Part shown: one piece after another, positions 1 through 5,582 of the stretch
Numbering within the stretch: position 1 is the stretch's first letter
Layout of the letters: every line of letters starts with the position of its first letter
Assembly: GCA_027294925.1 (NCBI GenBank)
Contig: JAPULM010000560.1
Location: 1 to 5,850, forward strand
Origin: a bacterium
GTDB lineage: Bacteria > Tectomicrobia > Entotheonellia > Entotheonellales > Entotheonellaceae
Direction of reading: 5' to 3'
Length of the DNA stretch: 5,850 nt
Translations under genes and position numbers: made by a program
Notes under the pieces: generated by a model
Database searches by the model: none
What the model saw: only the letters and a program-made list of their open reading frames with translations
Told to the model about the DNA's origin: nothing

Positions 1-2
1 AA

Positions 3-605
3 ACGACCCTCGATGAGGCGCGTTCCGATGCATACGACACGCGCTCGCGTATTCTCGTAGTCTACCACCAGCACAAGGCGATTGGCACCCTACGGATGAT
101 GTTCCATGAGTACGATGACCGGATGGAAATCGAGGAATTTATCGATTTACCCGATCACTTGCCGCGTCGCGAGCAGTGTGTGGAAGTGAGCCGATTTTAT
201 GTCGAGCCCGAATTTCGCAGCCCCAAAGTCGTCTGCGAAATGCTCAAATACGTTGCCATGGTGGTGCTGCAAGCCAGGCGCCGCTGGATTGTGACGAGTT
301 GTATGGAAGATCGTTTCTGGCTCTATAAGCTGATTGGGGCTGAAAATACCGGGGTCACCTACCAGCACCGACAACTCGGGGCAGCGTCCCACCTCGTCTT
401 TACCATTGATATCCCGCAAACCATGGTCGGATGGACTGTCAGTCCGATCTTTTGGAATCGCTTTTATGCGGACTTATTCCAGTATATTACGGACGCCGAA
501 CTCCTTGACTTCACCTTGGCGCTGCGCGTGCGCGTAGGGCTGAATAAACTGCTCGCACCTGCCGCCAAACTCGCCTTCCAACTGTTCTATACCCACAAGG
601 AGTAA
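3..605 (+). CDS. LuxI/FeeM-like GNAT N-acyl synthase, C-terminal part
   Basis: The reading frame is open from the left edge of the window to TAA at 603-605, so the N-terminus and start lie outside; 200 residues are visible. Seen: an early YDTRS segment, then IGTLRM (residues 28-33), an acidic stretch, and VEVSRFYVEPEFR (60-72), followed by helices and a C-terminal tail of about 65 residues rich in aromatic and hydrophobic residues. The order 'YD..., GT-R-M, E-x-SRF' is the pattern of LuxI-type autoinducer synthases and of FeeM-type N-acyl amino acid synthases, both GNAT folds that use acyl-ACP or acyl-CoA. From the family, it would be a cytoplasmic enzyme joining a fatty acyl chain to an amino-acid-type acceptor. 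The acceptor cannot be read from the sequence. A plain GNAT acetyltransferase is the main alternative. The first internal ATG (96) is not the start, because conserved-looking sequence precedes it. Confidence 0.72.
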   Translation, partial: TTLDEARSDAYDTRSRILVVYHQHKAIGTLRMMFHEYDDRMEIEEFIDLPDHLPRREQCVEVSRFYVEPEFRSPKVVCEMLKYVAMVVLQARRRWIVTSCMEDRFWLYKLIGAENTGVTYQHRQLGAASHLVFTIDIPQTMVGWTVSPIFWNRFYADLFQYITDAELLDFTLALRVRVGLNKLLAPAAKLAFQLFYTHKE

Positions 606-613
606 GCCCTGGG

Positions 614-642
614 CGGGGTGGCCCCGATTGCTGTTTTGTTTT
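614..642 (+). terminator. Possible weak Rho-independent terminator after the acyl-synthase-like gene
   Basis: A 5-bp GC stem (CGGGG at 614-618 pairing with CCCCG at 622-626, loop TGG) begins nine bases after the TAA. A T-rich run, TGTTTTGTTTT, follows at 632-642. The gap of about five bases between stem and T-run, and the short stem, make this a weak candidate. Confidence 0.35.
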
Positions 643-673
643 GGATATCTGTGTAAAGTGGGACAGTTTGCAT

Positions 674-678
674 GGGGA
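674..678 (+). promoter_or_regulatory. Ribosome binding site of the EAL-HDOD gene
   Basis: GGGGA lies 10 nt before the ATG at 689. An in-frame TGA at 680-682 excludes any earlier start, so the site supports 689 as the true start. Confidence 0.55.
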
Positions 679-688
679 ATGATGTCAT

Positions 689-1894
689 ATGATTGATGTC
701 TTTGTCGGTAGACAGCCTATTTACAATAGGCAGCTCGATGTCGTTGCCTATGAGTTGCTTTTTCGCAGTAGCGAGGCTAATCGGGCCGGGGTTTTCGATG
801 GAGACCAAGCCACATCACAGGTGCTGCACAATACCTTCATGGAGATTGGTCTGGACGCAATCGTCGGGCAAAAATTAGCGTTTATCAATTTCACGCGCGA
901 TTTTATCCTGCAGGACTACACGGCGGTGTTCCCGGCCGACCGCGTCGTGATTGAGGTCTTGGAAGATATCACTGTTGACGCGGAGCTGATCGAGGGCGTA
1001 CGTGCCCTGTCAACCCAGGGATATACGATTGCTTTGGATGATTTTGTCTATCATGACAGCCTGCGGCCACTAGTGGAAACTGCCGATATTATCAAAGTCG
1101 ATGTTCTCGCCCTCGACCGACCCGCTTTGCAGCACAACGTTACCCAGCTGCATCAATACGACGCGAAACTACTGGCCGAGAAAGTCGAAACCCGTGACGA
1201 CTTCGACTACTGTCGCAACCTCGGATTTGATTATTTTCAAGGGTACTTCTTGTGCCAACCAGACATTGTCAAGGCACGGCGGAGTCCTGCCAACCGTCTG
1301 ACGGTTGTTCTCTTGCTGGCGAAGCTACAGGAGCCCAAGACCGAATTTGACGAGCTGGAAGAGATTATCAGCCGAGATGTTTCCCTGAGCTATAAACTCC
1401 TCCGCGTCATTAACTCTCCTATCTACGGTTTGTCAAAGAAGGTAGGCTCCATGCGCCAGGCGCTCTTGCTGCTCGGCAAGAAGTTCATCACCACGTGGGT
1501 CAGTCTGATTACGCTAACGGGCATTGGTGACAAGCCCCACGAACTCATGGTGACGGCTATGGTGCGGGCAAAGATGTGTGAGCTGTTGGCTGAGGCGATG
1601 CGGCAGAAAGGGAAAGAAGCCTATTTTACCATCGGCCTTTTTTCCGTGCTGGATGCTCTGCTCGATAGTTCCATGCCGGAGGTGCTGCAATCACTCCCGC
1701 TGGCGGACGACATCAGCCGCGCCCTGCTCTACCAGGAGGGGGTTTTGGGCCACACATTACAGTGCGTCTTGGCTTATGAGCGTGGCAACTGGGACGAGGT
1801 TCGCTGTCAAGATCTCGATCAGCGGGCAATTAAAGACGCCTACCTGCAAGCTATCGCCTGGGCTACCGCAGTGAGTGAGAAGCTGGAAGCTTAG
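689..1894 (+). CDS. EAL-HDOD signalling protein (YuxH/CdgJ type)
   Basis: This is a 401-residue cytoplasmic protein of the size usual for the two-domain EAL-HDOD family. The N-terminal EAL domain (about 1-200) starts FVGRQPIYNRQ and has YELLFR where active enzymes have EAL (E22). It keeps INFT (N67), VIEVLED (E89), DDF (D117-D118), IKVD (K136), LAEKVE (E164/E167) and YFQGYF (Q184). The loop after DDF reads VYHD rather than the GTG of active phosphodiesterases. The HDOD domain (about 200-390) is recognisable from ISRDVSLSYKLLRVINSPIYG (227-247). Family members such as Vibrio CdgJ affect motility and c-di-GMP-linked behaviour, and several are thought to bind partners rather than hydrolyse c-di-GMP. 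Here I infer a regulatory role with weak or no catalysis. It follows the acyl-synthase-like gene by 83 bp on the same strand, with a possible terminator between, so co-transcription is uncertain. Confidence 0.92.
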   Translation: MIDVFVGRQPIYNRQLDVVAYELLFRSSEANRAGVFDGDQATSQVLHNTFMEIGLDAIVGQKLAFINFTRDFILQDYTAVFPADRVVIEVLEDITVDAELIEGVRALSTQGYTIALDDFVYHDSLRPLVETADIIKVDVLALDRPALQHNVTQLHQYDAKLLAEKVETRDDFDYCRNLGFDYFQGYFLCQPDIVKARRSPANRLTVVLLLAKLQEPKTEFDELEEIISRDVSLSYKLLRVINSPIYGLSKKVGSMRQALLLLGKKFITTWVSLITLTGIGDKPHELMVTAMVRAKMCELLAEAMRQKGKEAYFTIGLFSVLDALLDSSMPEVLQSLPLADDISRALLYQEGVLGHTLQCVLAYERGNWDEVRCQDLDQRAIKDAYLQAIAWATAVSEKLEA

Positions 1895-1902
1895 GCGATT
1901 TC

Positions 1903-1952
1903 CCCGGGGTGTCTCACCCAGACGAACTGAGACGCGGGGGATGGTCCCCGGG
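1903..1952. terminator. Nested inverted repeat between convergent genes
   Basis: An outer 7-bp stem (CCCGGGG 1903-1909 with CCCCGGG 1946-1952) encloses an inner stem (TGTCTCA 1910-1916 with TGAGACG 1928-1934, one T-G pair, loop of 11). It fills almost the whole 63-bp gap between the EAL-HDOD stop and the permease stop, so it could act on transcripts from both sides. No T-run follows on either strand, so it is not a classical intrinsic terminator. Its role could also be 3'-end protection of the mRNAs. Confidence 0.4.
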
Positions 1953-1957
1953 TGCGG

Positions 1958-2860
1958 TTACTTAATCGCTCCGGCAGTGAGGCCGCTGACATAGTAATCC
2001 ATGAAGAAGGCATACACGGCGATGATGGGAATGGAGCCCATGAGACAAGCCGCCATGAGTGAACCCCAGAAATAAATATCACCCCGCACCAATTCCGTAA
2101 ATACCCCTACTGACAGAGTTTTTTGGAGTTCATCCTGGATGAAGACCAACGAGTACAAAAACTCATTCCAACACAAAGTAAAGGCGAACAGAATCGCACA
2201 AATCACGCCCGGCAAAGCCATGGGTAACACAATGGTGATCAGGGTCCGCATGCGGCTGCAACCATCAATGTAGGCACACTCCTCGACCTCGACCGGCACG
2301 GTGCGGAAATAGCCCATCAGCAACCAGGTCACAAACGGGATGAGAAACGTCGGATAGGTAATAATCAGGGACAGGTACGTATCACGGATCGGAATGAAAT
2401 CATCGAGAAAGTTGATGACATTGATTAGGGGTAAAAACAACAGCGATTGCGGCACCAGATACGTGATGAACACAGCCACGCCGAAGGCCTCCACCCCACG
2501 GAAACGCAGGCGGGCCAGGGCATAAGCCGCCAAAATACCGATTGTGACCGAGATCGCCGTGGCGACCACAGACACGATGACCGTATTCAGCATCCAGTGG
2601 TCGAAGAAATGGGTTCTTTCGGCCAGATACTGATAGTTCTCAAGCGTAATACCCGTAGCCCAAAAGGGTGACTCCCCGAGATTATTGATTTCTTGTTTCG
2701 ACTTCAGGGACGTAATGAACATGATGTACAGAGGGAACAAGGCAAAAGCCACGTAGGGAATGAGGCTGGTGTAGGTCACAATGGCCTGCCGGATACGCCA
2801 CGCGGGCGTCTTGTACTTGGCCCCTATTCCGATCGTCGAAGTGGTCGCGCTAGACGCCAT
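1958..2860 (-). CDS. CUT1 ABC sugar transporter permease, MalG-like
   Basis: This is an inner-membrane permease of 300 residues with about six membrane segments (roughly 32-51, 92-115, 125-147, 163-183, 215-240 and 266-288). The cytoplasmic EAA loop that docks the ATPase reads EECAYIDG (193-200) and ends in VLP (211-213); the second position of EAA is Cys instead of Ala. The C-terminus GLTAGAIK is typical of MalG-type subunits. Start: the frame stays open to an ATG at 2905, but ATG at 2860 has GGAAGGA with 8-nt spacing, gives the normal length, and overlaps the upstream permease by 11 bp (ATGGCGTCTAG). That overlap suggests translational coupling. It pairs with the MalF-like subunit encoded just upstream to form the translocation pore. 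It is the last gene of the minus-strand transport cluster. The transported substrate is not evident. Confidence 0.93.
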   Translation of the reverse strand: MASSATTSTIGIGAKYKTPAWRIRQAIVTYTSLIPYVAFALFPLYIMFITSLKSKQEINNLGESPFWATGITLENYQYLAERTHFFDHWMLNTVIVSVVATAISVTIGILAAYALARLRFRGVEAFGVAVFITYLVPQSLLFLPLINVINFLDDFIPIRDTYLSLIITYPTFLIPFVTWLLMGYFRTVPVEVEECAYIDGCSRMRTLITIVLPMALPGVICAILFAFTLCWNEFLYSLVFIQDELQKTLSVGVFTELVRGDIYFWGSLMAACLMGSIPIIAVYAFFMDYYVSGLTAGAIK

Positions 2861-3812
2861 AACTCGAATCCTTCCGTACCGTGCGCAGCTGATAGATAAC
2901 GACAAAGAGTAGGAGGGGGAACAGGAATAACGAGATAGCTGCCCCCAGGCCGACTTCTTGATTGAAGATGCCTACGGTAAACGCATAGGTGGCGAAGAGA
3001 TGCGTGGAGTTCATCGGGCCACCGCGGGTCAAGACGTAAACAATATTAAAGTCGGACAACGTAAAGATGGTGGAGAAGAGAATAACCACCGCGAGCACCG
3101 GCCGCAGCAGCGGCAACGTGATGTGCCAGAATTTGCGTAACGTCGTAGCGCCTTCGGTCTCGGCGGCTTCGTAGAGCTGGTCCGGAATAGACATGAGGCC
3201 GGCGAAGATCGTGACAGCGAAAAACGGTAAACCACGCCAAAAGTTTACAAAGATGACCGACATCAAGGCCAGGTTCGGATTTCCCAGCCATTGATAGGGG
3301 CCCAGGCCCAGCAGGTGGATGGGCCAGACGTTTTCTAACACCCAATTAATATGGCTGTAAGTCGGGTCGAAAATGAGCCACCAGCCCAGGGTGGTGAGCC
3401 CGGTCGGGGCGACGAAAGGAATGAGGATCGAGCCGCGAATGAACCGTTTGAACCGCGTCGCCCGTTGCAGCAACAGGGCCGCTCCAAGCCCAAAAACGCC
3501 CTTGAGGACCACCGAGAGGGTCGCAAAGATCAGGGTGTTGCGCAACGTCTGGAGAAAGATGTCATCCATCGTGATGATGTAGATGAAATTCTCCAGCCCT
3601 ACAAAGTGACCCTCCTCGCCGATGAGCTTGTCACTCACGCTAAACCAGATCGCCAGGCCAAAGGGATAGATGACCAGGCAGGTCATCACAATGATTGCCG
3701 GCAAGATGAACCCGTAGCCGTCAATATCTGGCCCCAGCGTGCGCCGCCAACGCTTCCGCGCGCTCGACGGTGCGGTGAATACCAAAGCCTGCTCTTTTGC
3801 TGAGATCGCCAT
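2850..3812 (-). CDS. CUT1 ABC sugar transporter permease, MalF/UgpA-like
   Basis: This is an inner-membrane permease of 320 residues with about six membrane segments (roughly 34-58, 93-115, 127-148, 181-207, 238-258 and 285-308). The EAA loop is textbook: YEAAETEG (214-221) followed by ITLP (231-234), the contact site for the transport ATPase. GPDIDGYGFILPA near residue 27 and the GGP after helix five are also usual in UgpA/MalF-type subunits. The large periplasmic loop of E. coli MalF is absent, as in most short members. Start: the frame runs up to an ATG at 3896, but that ATG has no ribosome site and sits at the predicted P2 promoter. The ATG at 3812 has AAGAGGTG 5 nt upstream. The gene lies 227 bp after the binding-protein stop. 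This gap is unusually wide for a binding protein-permease pair and contains a hairpin and a second promoter candidate. Confidence 0.93.
   Translation of the reverse strand: MAISAKEQALVFTAPSSARKRWRRTLGPDIDGYGFILPAIIVMTCLVIYPFGLAIWFSVSDKLIGEEGHFVGLENFIYIITMDDIFLQTLRNTLIFATLSVVLKGVFGLGAALLLQRATRFKRFIRGSILIPFVAPTGLTTLGWWLIFDPTYSHINWVLENVWPIHLLGLGPYQWLGNPNLALMSVIFVNFWRGLPFFAVTIFAGLMSIPDQLYEAAETEGATTLRKFWHITLPLLRPVLAVVILFSTIFTLSDFNIVYVLTRGGPMNSTHLFATYAFTVGIFNQEVGLGAAISLFLFPLLLFVVIYQLRTVRKDSSYGV
2869..2875 (-). promoter_or_regulatory. Ribosome binding site deciding the MalG-like start
   Basis: GGAAGGA on the minus strand lies 8 nt before the ATG at 2860, inside the end of the upstream permease gene. 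It favours 2860 over the longer start at 2905. Confidence 0.7.
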
Positions 3813-3817
3813 CCCTG

Positions 3818-3825
3818 CACCTCTT
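3818..3825 (-). promoter_or_regulatory. Ribosome binding site deciding the MalF-like start
   Basis: AAGAGGTG on the minus strand lies 5 nt before the ATG at 3812. The alternative ATG at 3896 lacks such a site. Confidence 0.7.
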
Positions 3826-3872
3826 GTATGCTTGGTTGCCGGTAGACCTTCCCTGGTGTGAGGCATAGCGCC

Positions 3873-3894
3873 GGTATATTCGCTTCTATATACC
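3873..3894. promoter_or_regulatory. 22-bp palindrome over the P2 -10 box, candidate operator
   Basis: GGTATAT (3873-3879) and ATATACC (3888-3894) are perfect 7-bp inverted arms around an 8-bp spacer. The repeat covers the predicted -10 box and the expected start point of P2, the usual position for a repressor site. The arms are AT-rich, which is unlike the GC-rich surroundings. The protein that would bind it is not in the window. Confidence 0.5.
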
Positions 3895-3915
3895 ATGGAC
3901 GTCTCGGTGTATCAA
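3887..3915 (-). promoter_or_regulatory. Predicted internal sigma70 promoter P2 for the permeases
   Basis: On the minus strand, TTGATA (3910-3915) and TATATA (3887-3892) are separated by exactly 17 bp. The -35 matches the consensus at 5 of 6 positions and the -10 at 4 of 6. Transcription would begin near 3880, giving a leader of about 68 nt ahead of the permease ATG at 3812. It lies downstream of the intercistronic hairpin, so it could supply permease mRNA independently of the binding-protein transcript. Confidence 0.5.
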
Positions 3916-3968
3916 GTCGTTTCCAGCCCTCCTCCGTGCAGTACCTACCTCCCACGTCTCTACTCGAT

Positions 3969-4005
3969 GCGGCGCCAGGAGGAGCTTGAACCCTCCCGGC
4001 GCCGC
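3969..4005 (-). terminator. Strong intercistronic hairpin after the binding-protein gene
   Basis: GCGGCGCC (3969-3976) pairs with GGCGCCGC (3998-4005); after one mismatch the stem continues with GGAGG (3978-3982) against CCTCC (3992-3996), leaving a loop of about nine bases. It starts 35 bp beyond the binding-protein stop. No T-run follows on the minus strand, so full termination by the intrinsic route is doubtful. By analogy with the repeats between malE and malF, it may protect the 3' end of the binding-protein mRNA and lower read-through into the permeases. On the plus strand it is followed by TTTCT, but no plus-strand gene ends here. Confidence 0.6.
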
Positions 4006-4039
4006 TTTCTGTGGTGTGGCGCTACGACGCGGCAGTGTC

Positions 4040-5383
4040 TCACGCCCTGCGTCGATAGAGCCGCTTGATCTGGAACTCCGCTTTTTTCACCGCCTCTTCT
4101 GCCCCCATTTTGCCCGTGGCATGGGCTGCCATGGTGTCCGGAATGATATATTGATCCCACACCACCTGCGTCGCCGCAGTGGGAGCACCGGGCCAGCCGG
4201 GGGCGTGCGTGTACTGGCCAATATAGGGGGCAAAGTAGAATTTCGGATTCGAGGCATAGATGGGATGCATCGAAAAAGCCTGCAGAAAGGGCTGATTATA
4301 GCCCAGACTAGCCAGCAAATGCTCTTCCTGTTGCTTCTCCTGGAAGTGGAAATCGAGAAATTGCTTCGCTACCTCGACCATAGGGGAGAACTTCCAGATC
4401 CCGATAACGTTATAGGCGGCGCACATATGACGCCCTGCCGGCCCTTTGGGGGGCATGATGTGGTTAATGACCTGATGCACCGGGAGCTGCGTGCCTGGAA
4501 CCAGGGCGTTGTCGTTACGGGCCGAATTGTAGGCACTGATCGGGTTGAGGATCATACTGCACTTGCCGGAATTGAGGCAGACGTTGTTGTTGCGGTCATC
4601 CCAGGCCAGCACTTCCTCTGTCATGGTATCCTGGTACAGGGCCTTGACGAACTTATACGCCTCGACGGTCTCTTTCGAGTTGAGGGCCACGGTCTTGCCG
4701 TCATCCTCGACCAGTTTGCCCCCCCAGCTCCAGATAATACCGCGCAGAATAGCATTGGAGTCGAACGAATGCGCCAGCTGGATGCCAACCGGGTGGCCCT
4801 TGGCTTTGAGCTTCTTGCCAATGCGGTGGACATCGTCCCAGGTGTCGGGGAGATTCTCACCGATCTCAGCGACCAAGTCGGTGCGGATGGCGATTGGGAA
4901 AGAGATGAAGAACCAAGGCATCGCCCGGTAGTGGCCGTCGGCACCCTTGCCCACGATCTTATCGCTCAAGCCGCCAGCGCGACGCTGCAACTTGTCCACC
5001 AGATCGTCGAGGTTGACCAGGTGTTTGGAGTACAGATGTGGCCCTGCGATCGCCATGGCGGTGATATCGTGGCCTTTCTGCCCCTGCACCTCACTGGCAT
5101 AGACCGTGGGGAGCTGCAAGTGGGCCACGCGGTCCATACGCACCTTGACGCCGGCCATTTTGCCGAACTCTTCTAGCTGCCGTTGCAGTTCGTCATCCGA
5201 GCTCGGCACAAAATGGGAAAAGGTCAACAGTTTCAGGACGCGCTCCTGGGCATACAGCGGGGGCGTTTTAGTCAGAAGGACTCCAGCCAACCCGGCTGAA
5301 GCTGTGGCCGATGAACGCAGCAACGTGCGCCGACTGAGGGGTGTACCCGCTACACTTCCCGTCGTCTTTTGTGGTGTTTGCAT
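4040..5383 (-). CDS. Tat-exported ABC sugar-binding protein (family 1, MalE/UgpB-like)
   Basis: This is a periplasmic solute-binding protein of 447 residues, normal for the CUT1 family. The N-terminus carries SRRTLLR (17-23; twin Arg 18-19), a hydrophobic stretch rich in Ala, Gly and Leu, and a probable signal peptidase site after PLYA (45). This is a Tat-type signal. The mature part begins with a strand (VLKLLTFSHF), followed by features usual in the fold: a helix with EEFGKMAGVKV, MPWFFISFPIAIR (the hinge/early-lobe region), ENLPDTWDDVHRIGKKLKAKG, and aromatic residues such as WSWGG likely to line a sugar pocket. Start: ATG at 5383 has AAGGAGG at 7-nt spacing; ATG at 5389 would be only 1 nt from it, and the longer frame to 5563 runs into promoter P1. 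It delivers the ligand to the two permeases downstream. The ligand (oligosaccharide, glycerol-phosphate-like or other polyol) cannot be told from the sequence. Confidence 0.93.
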   Translation of the reverse strand: MQTPQKTTGSVAGTPLSRRTLLRSSATASAGLAGVLLTKTPPLYAQERVLKLLTFSHFVPSSDDELQRQLEEFGKMAGVKVRMDRVAHLQLPTVYASEVQGQKGHDITAMAIAGPHLYSKHLVNLDDLVDKLQRRAGGLSDKIVGKGADGHYRAMPWFFISFPIAIRTDLVAEIGENLPDTWDDVHRIGKKLKAKGHPVGIQLAHSFDSNAILRGIIWSWGGKLVEDDGKTVALNSKETVEAYKFVKALYQDTMTEEVLAWDDRNNNVCLNSGKCSMILNPISAYNSARNDNALVPGTQLPVHQVINHIMPPKGPAGRHMCAAYNVIGIWKFSPMVEVAKQFLDFHFQEKQQEEHLLASLGYNQPFLQAFSMHPIYASNPKFYFAPYIGQYTHAPGWPGAPTAATQVVWDQYIIPDTMAAHATGKMGAEEAVKKAEFQIKRLYRRRA

Positions 5384-5547
5384 ACTCATTCCTCCTTGCT
5401 GGACATGCATGATCAACCTACACATGCGACAGGTCTGCACAACCGCCCTCAGGCCTGCCACCGGTATGCGCCCTTGATCCGGAATGCTGCTTTCTCTCCC
5501 GCTTCCTCGCCGATTTTCTGCAGCATGGGAAGCAGCGATGCGCACGG
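5384..5547 (-). other. Long 5' leader of the binding-protein mRNA
   Basis: If P1 is used, transcription starts near 5547 and leaves about 160 nt before the binding-protein ATG. Apart from the ribosome site I see only a weak possible stem (GCTTCC 5501-5506 with GGAAGC 5528-5533, loop of 21). I recognise no known riboswitch motif. The leader is open in frame with the binding-protein gene, but that part is not protein-like and precedes the Tat signal. Confidence 0.3.
5391..5397 (-). promoter_or_regulatory. Ribosome binding site deciding the binding-protein start
   Basis: A perfect AAGGAGG on the minus strand ends 7 nt before the ATG at 5383 and only 1 nt before the ATG at 5389. The spacing makes 5383 the likelier start. 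Confidence 0.75.
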
Positions 5548-5553
5548 GGAGTC

Positions 5554-5582
5554 TGTATATCACAGGTTGTCGAGCCTGTCAA
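5554..5582 (-). promoter_or_regulatory. Predicted sigma70 promoter P1 of the transport operon
   Basis: On the minus strand, a perfect TTGACA (5577-5582) is followed by a 17-bp spacer and TATACA (5554-5559; 5 of 6 matches). This is the best promoter match in the window. It points towards the binding-protein gene, with an expected start near 5547. Confidence 0.72.

Noticed and set aside
628..657. Possible promoter for the EAL-HDOD gene (TTGCTG, 18 bp, TGTAAA).
   Set aside because: Only 3 of 6 and 4 of 6 consensus matches, overlapping the terminator-like T-run; too weak to list as a feature.
3351..3803. A 150-residue plus-strand open frame opposite the MalF-like permease.
   Set aside because: It is low-complexity and rich in Arg, Glu and Gln, typical of the reverse complement of a membrane protein gene. 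The minus strand encodes a clear permease.
3986..5176. A 396-residue plus-strand open frame opposite the binding-protein gene.
   Set aside because: It is the antisense shadow of a GC-rich gene. The minus-strand product has a Tat signal, a perfect ribosome site and family features, while the plus-strand product resembles no protein and has no ribosome site.
5384..5563. Longer N-terminus for the binding protein, starting at 5563.
   Set aside because: The extra 60 residues would precede the Tat signal, the start lies within promoter P1, and there is no ribosome site for it.
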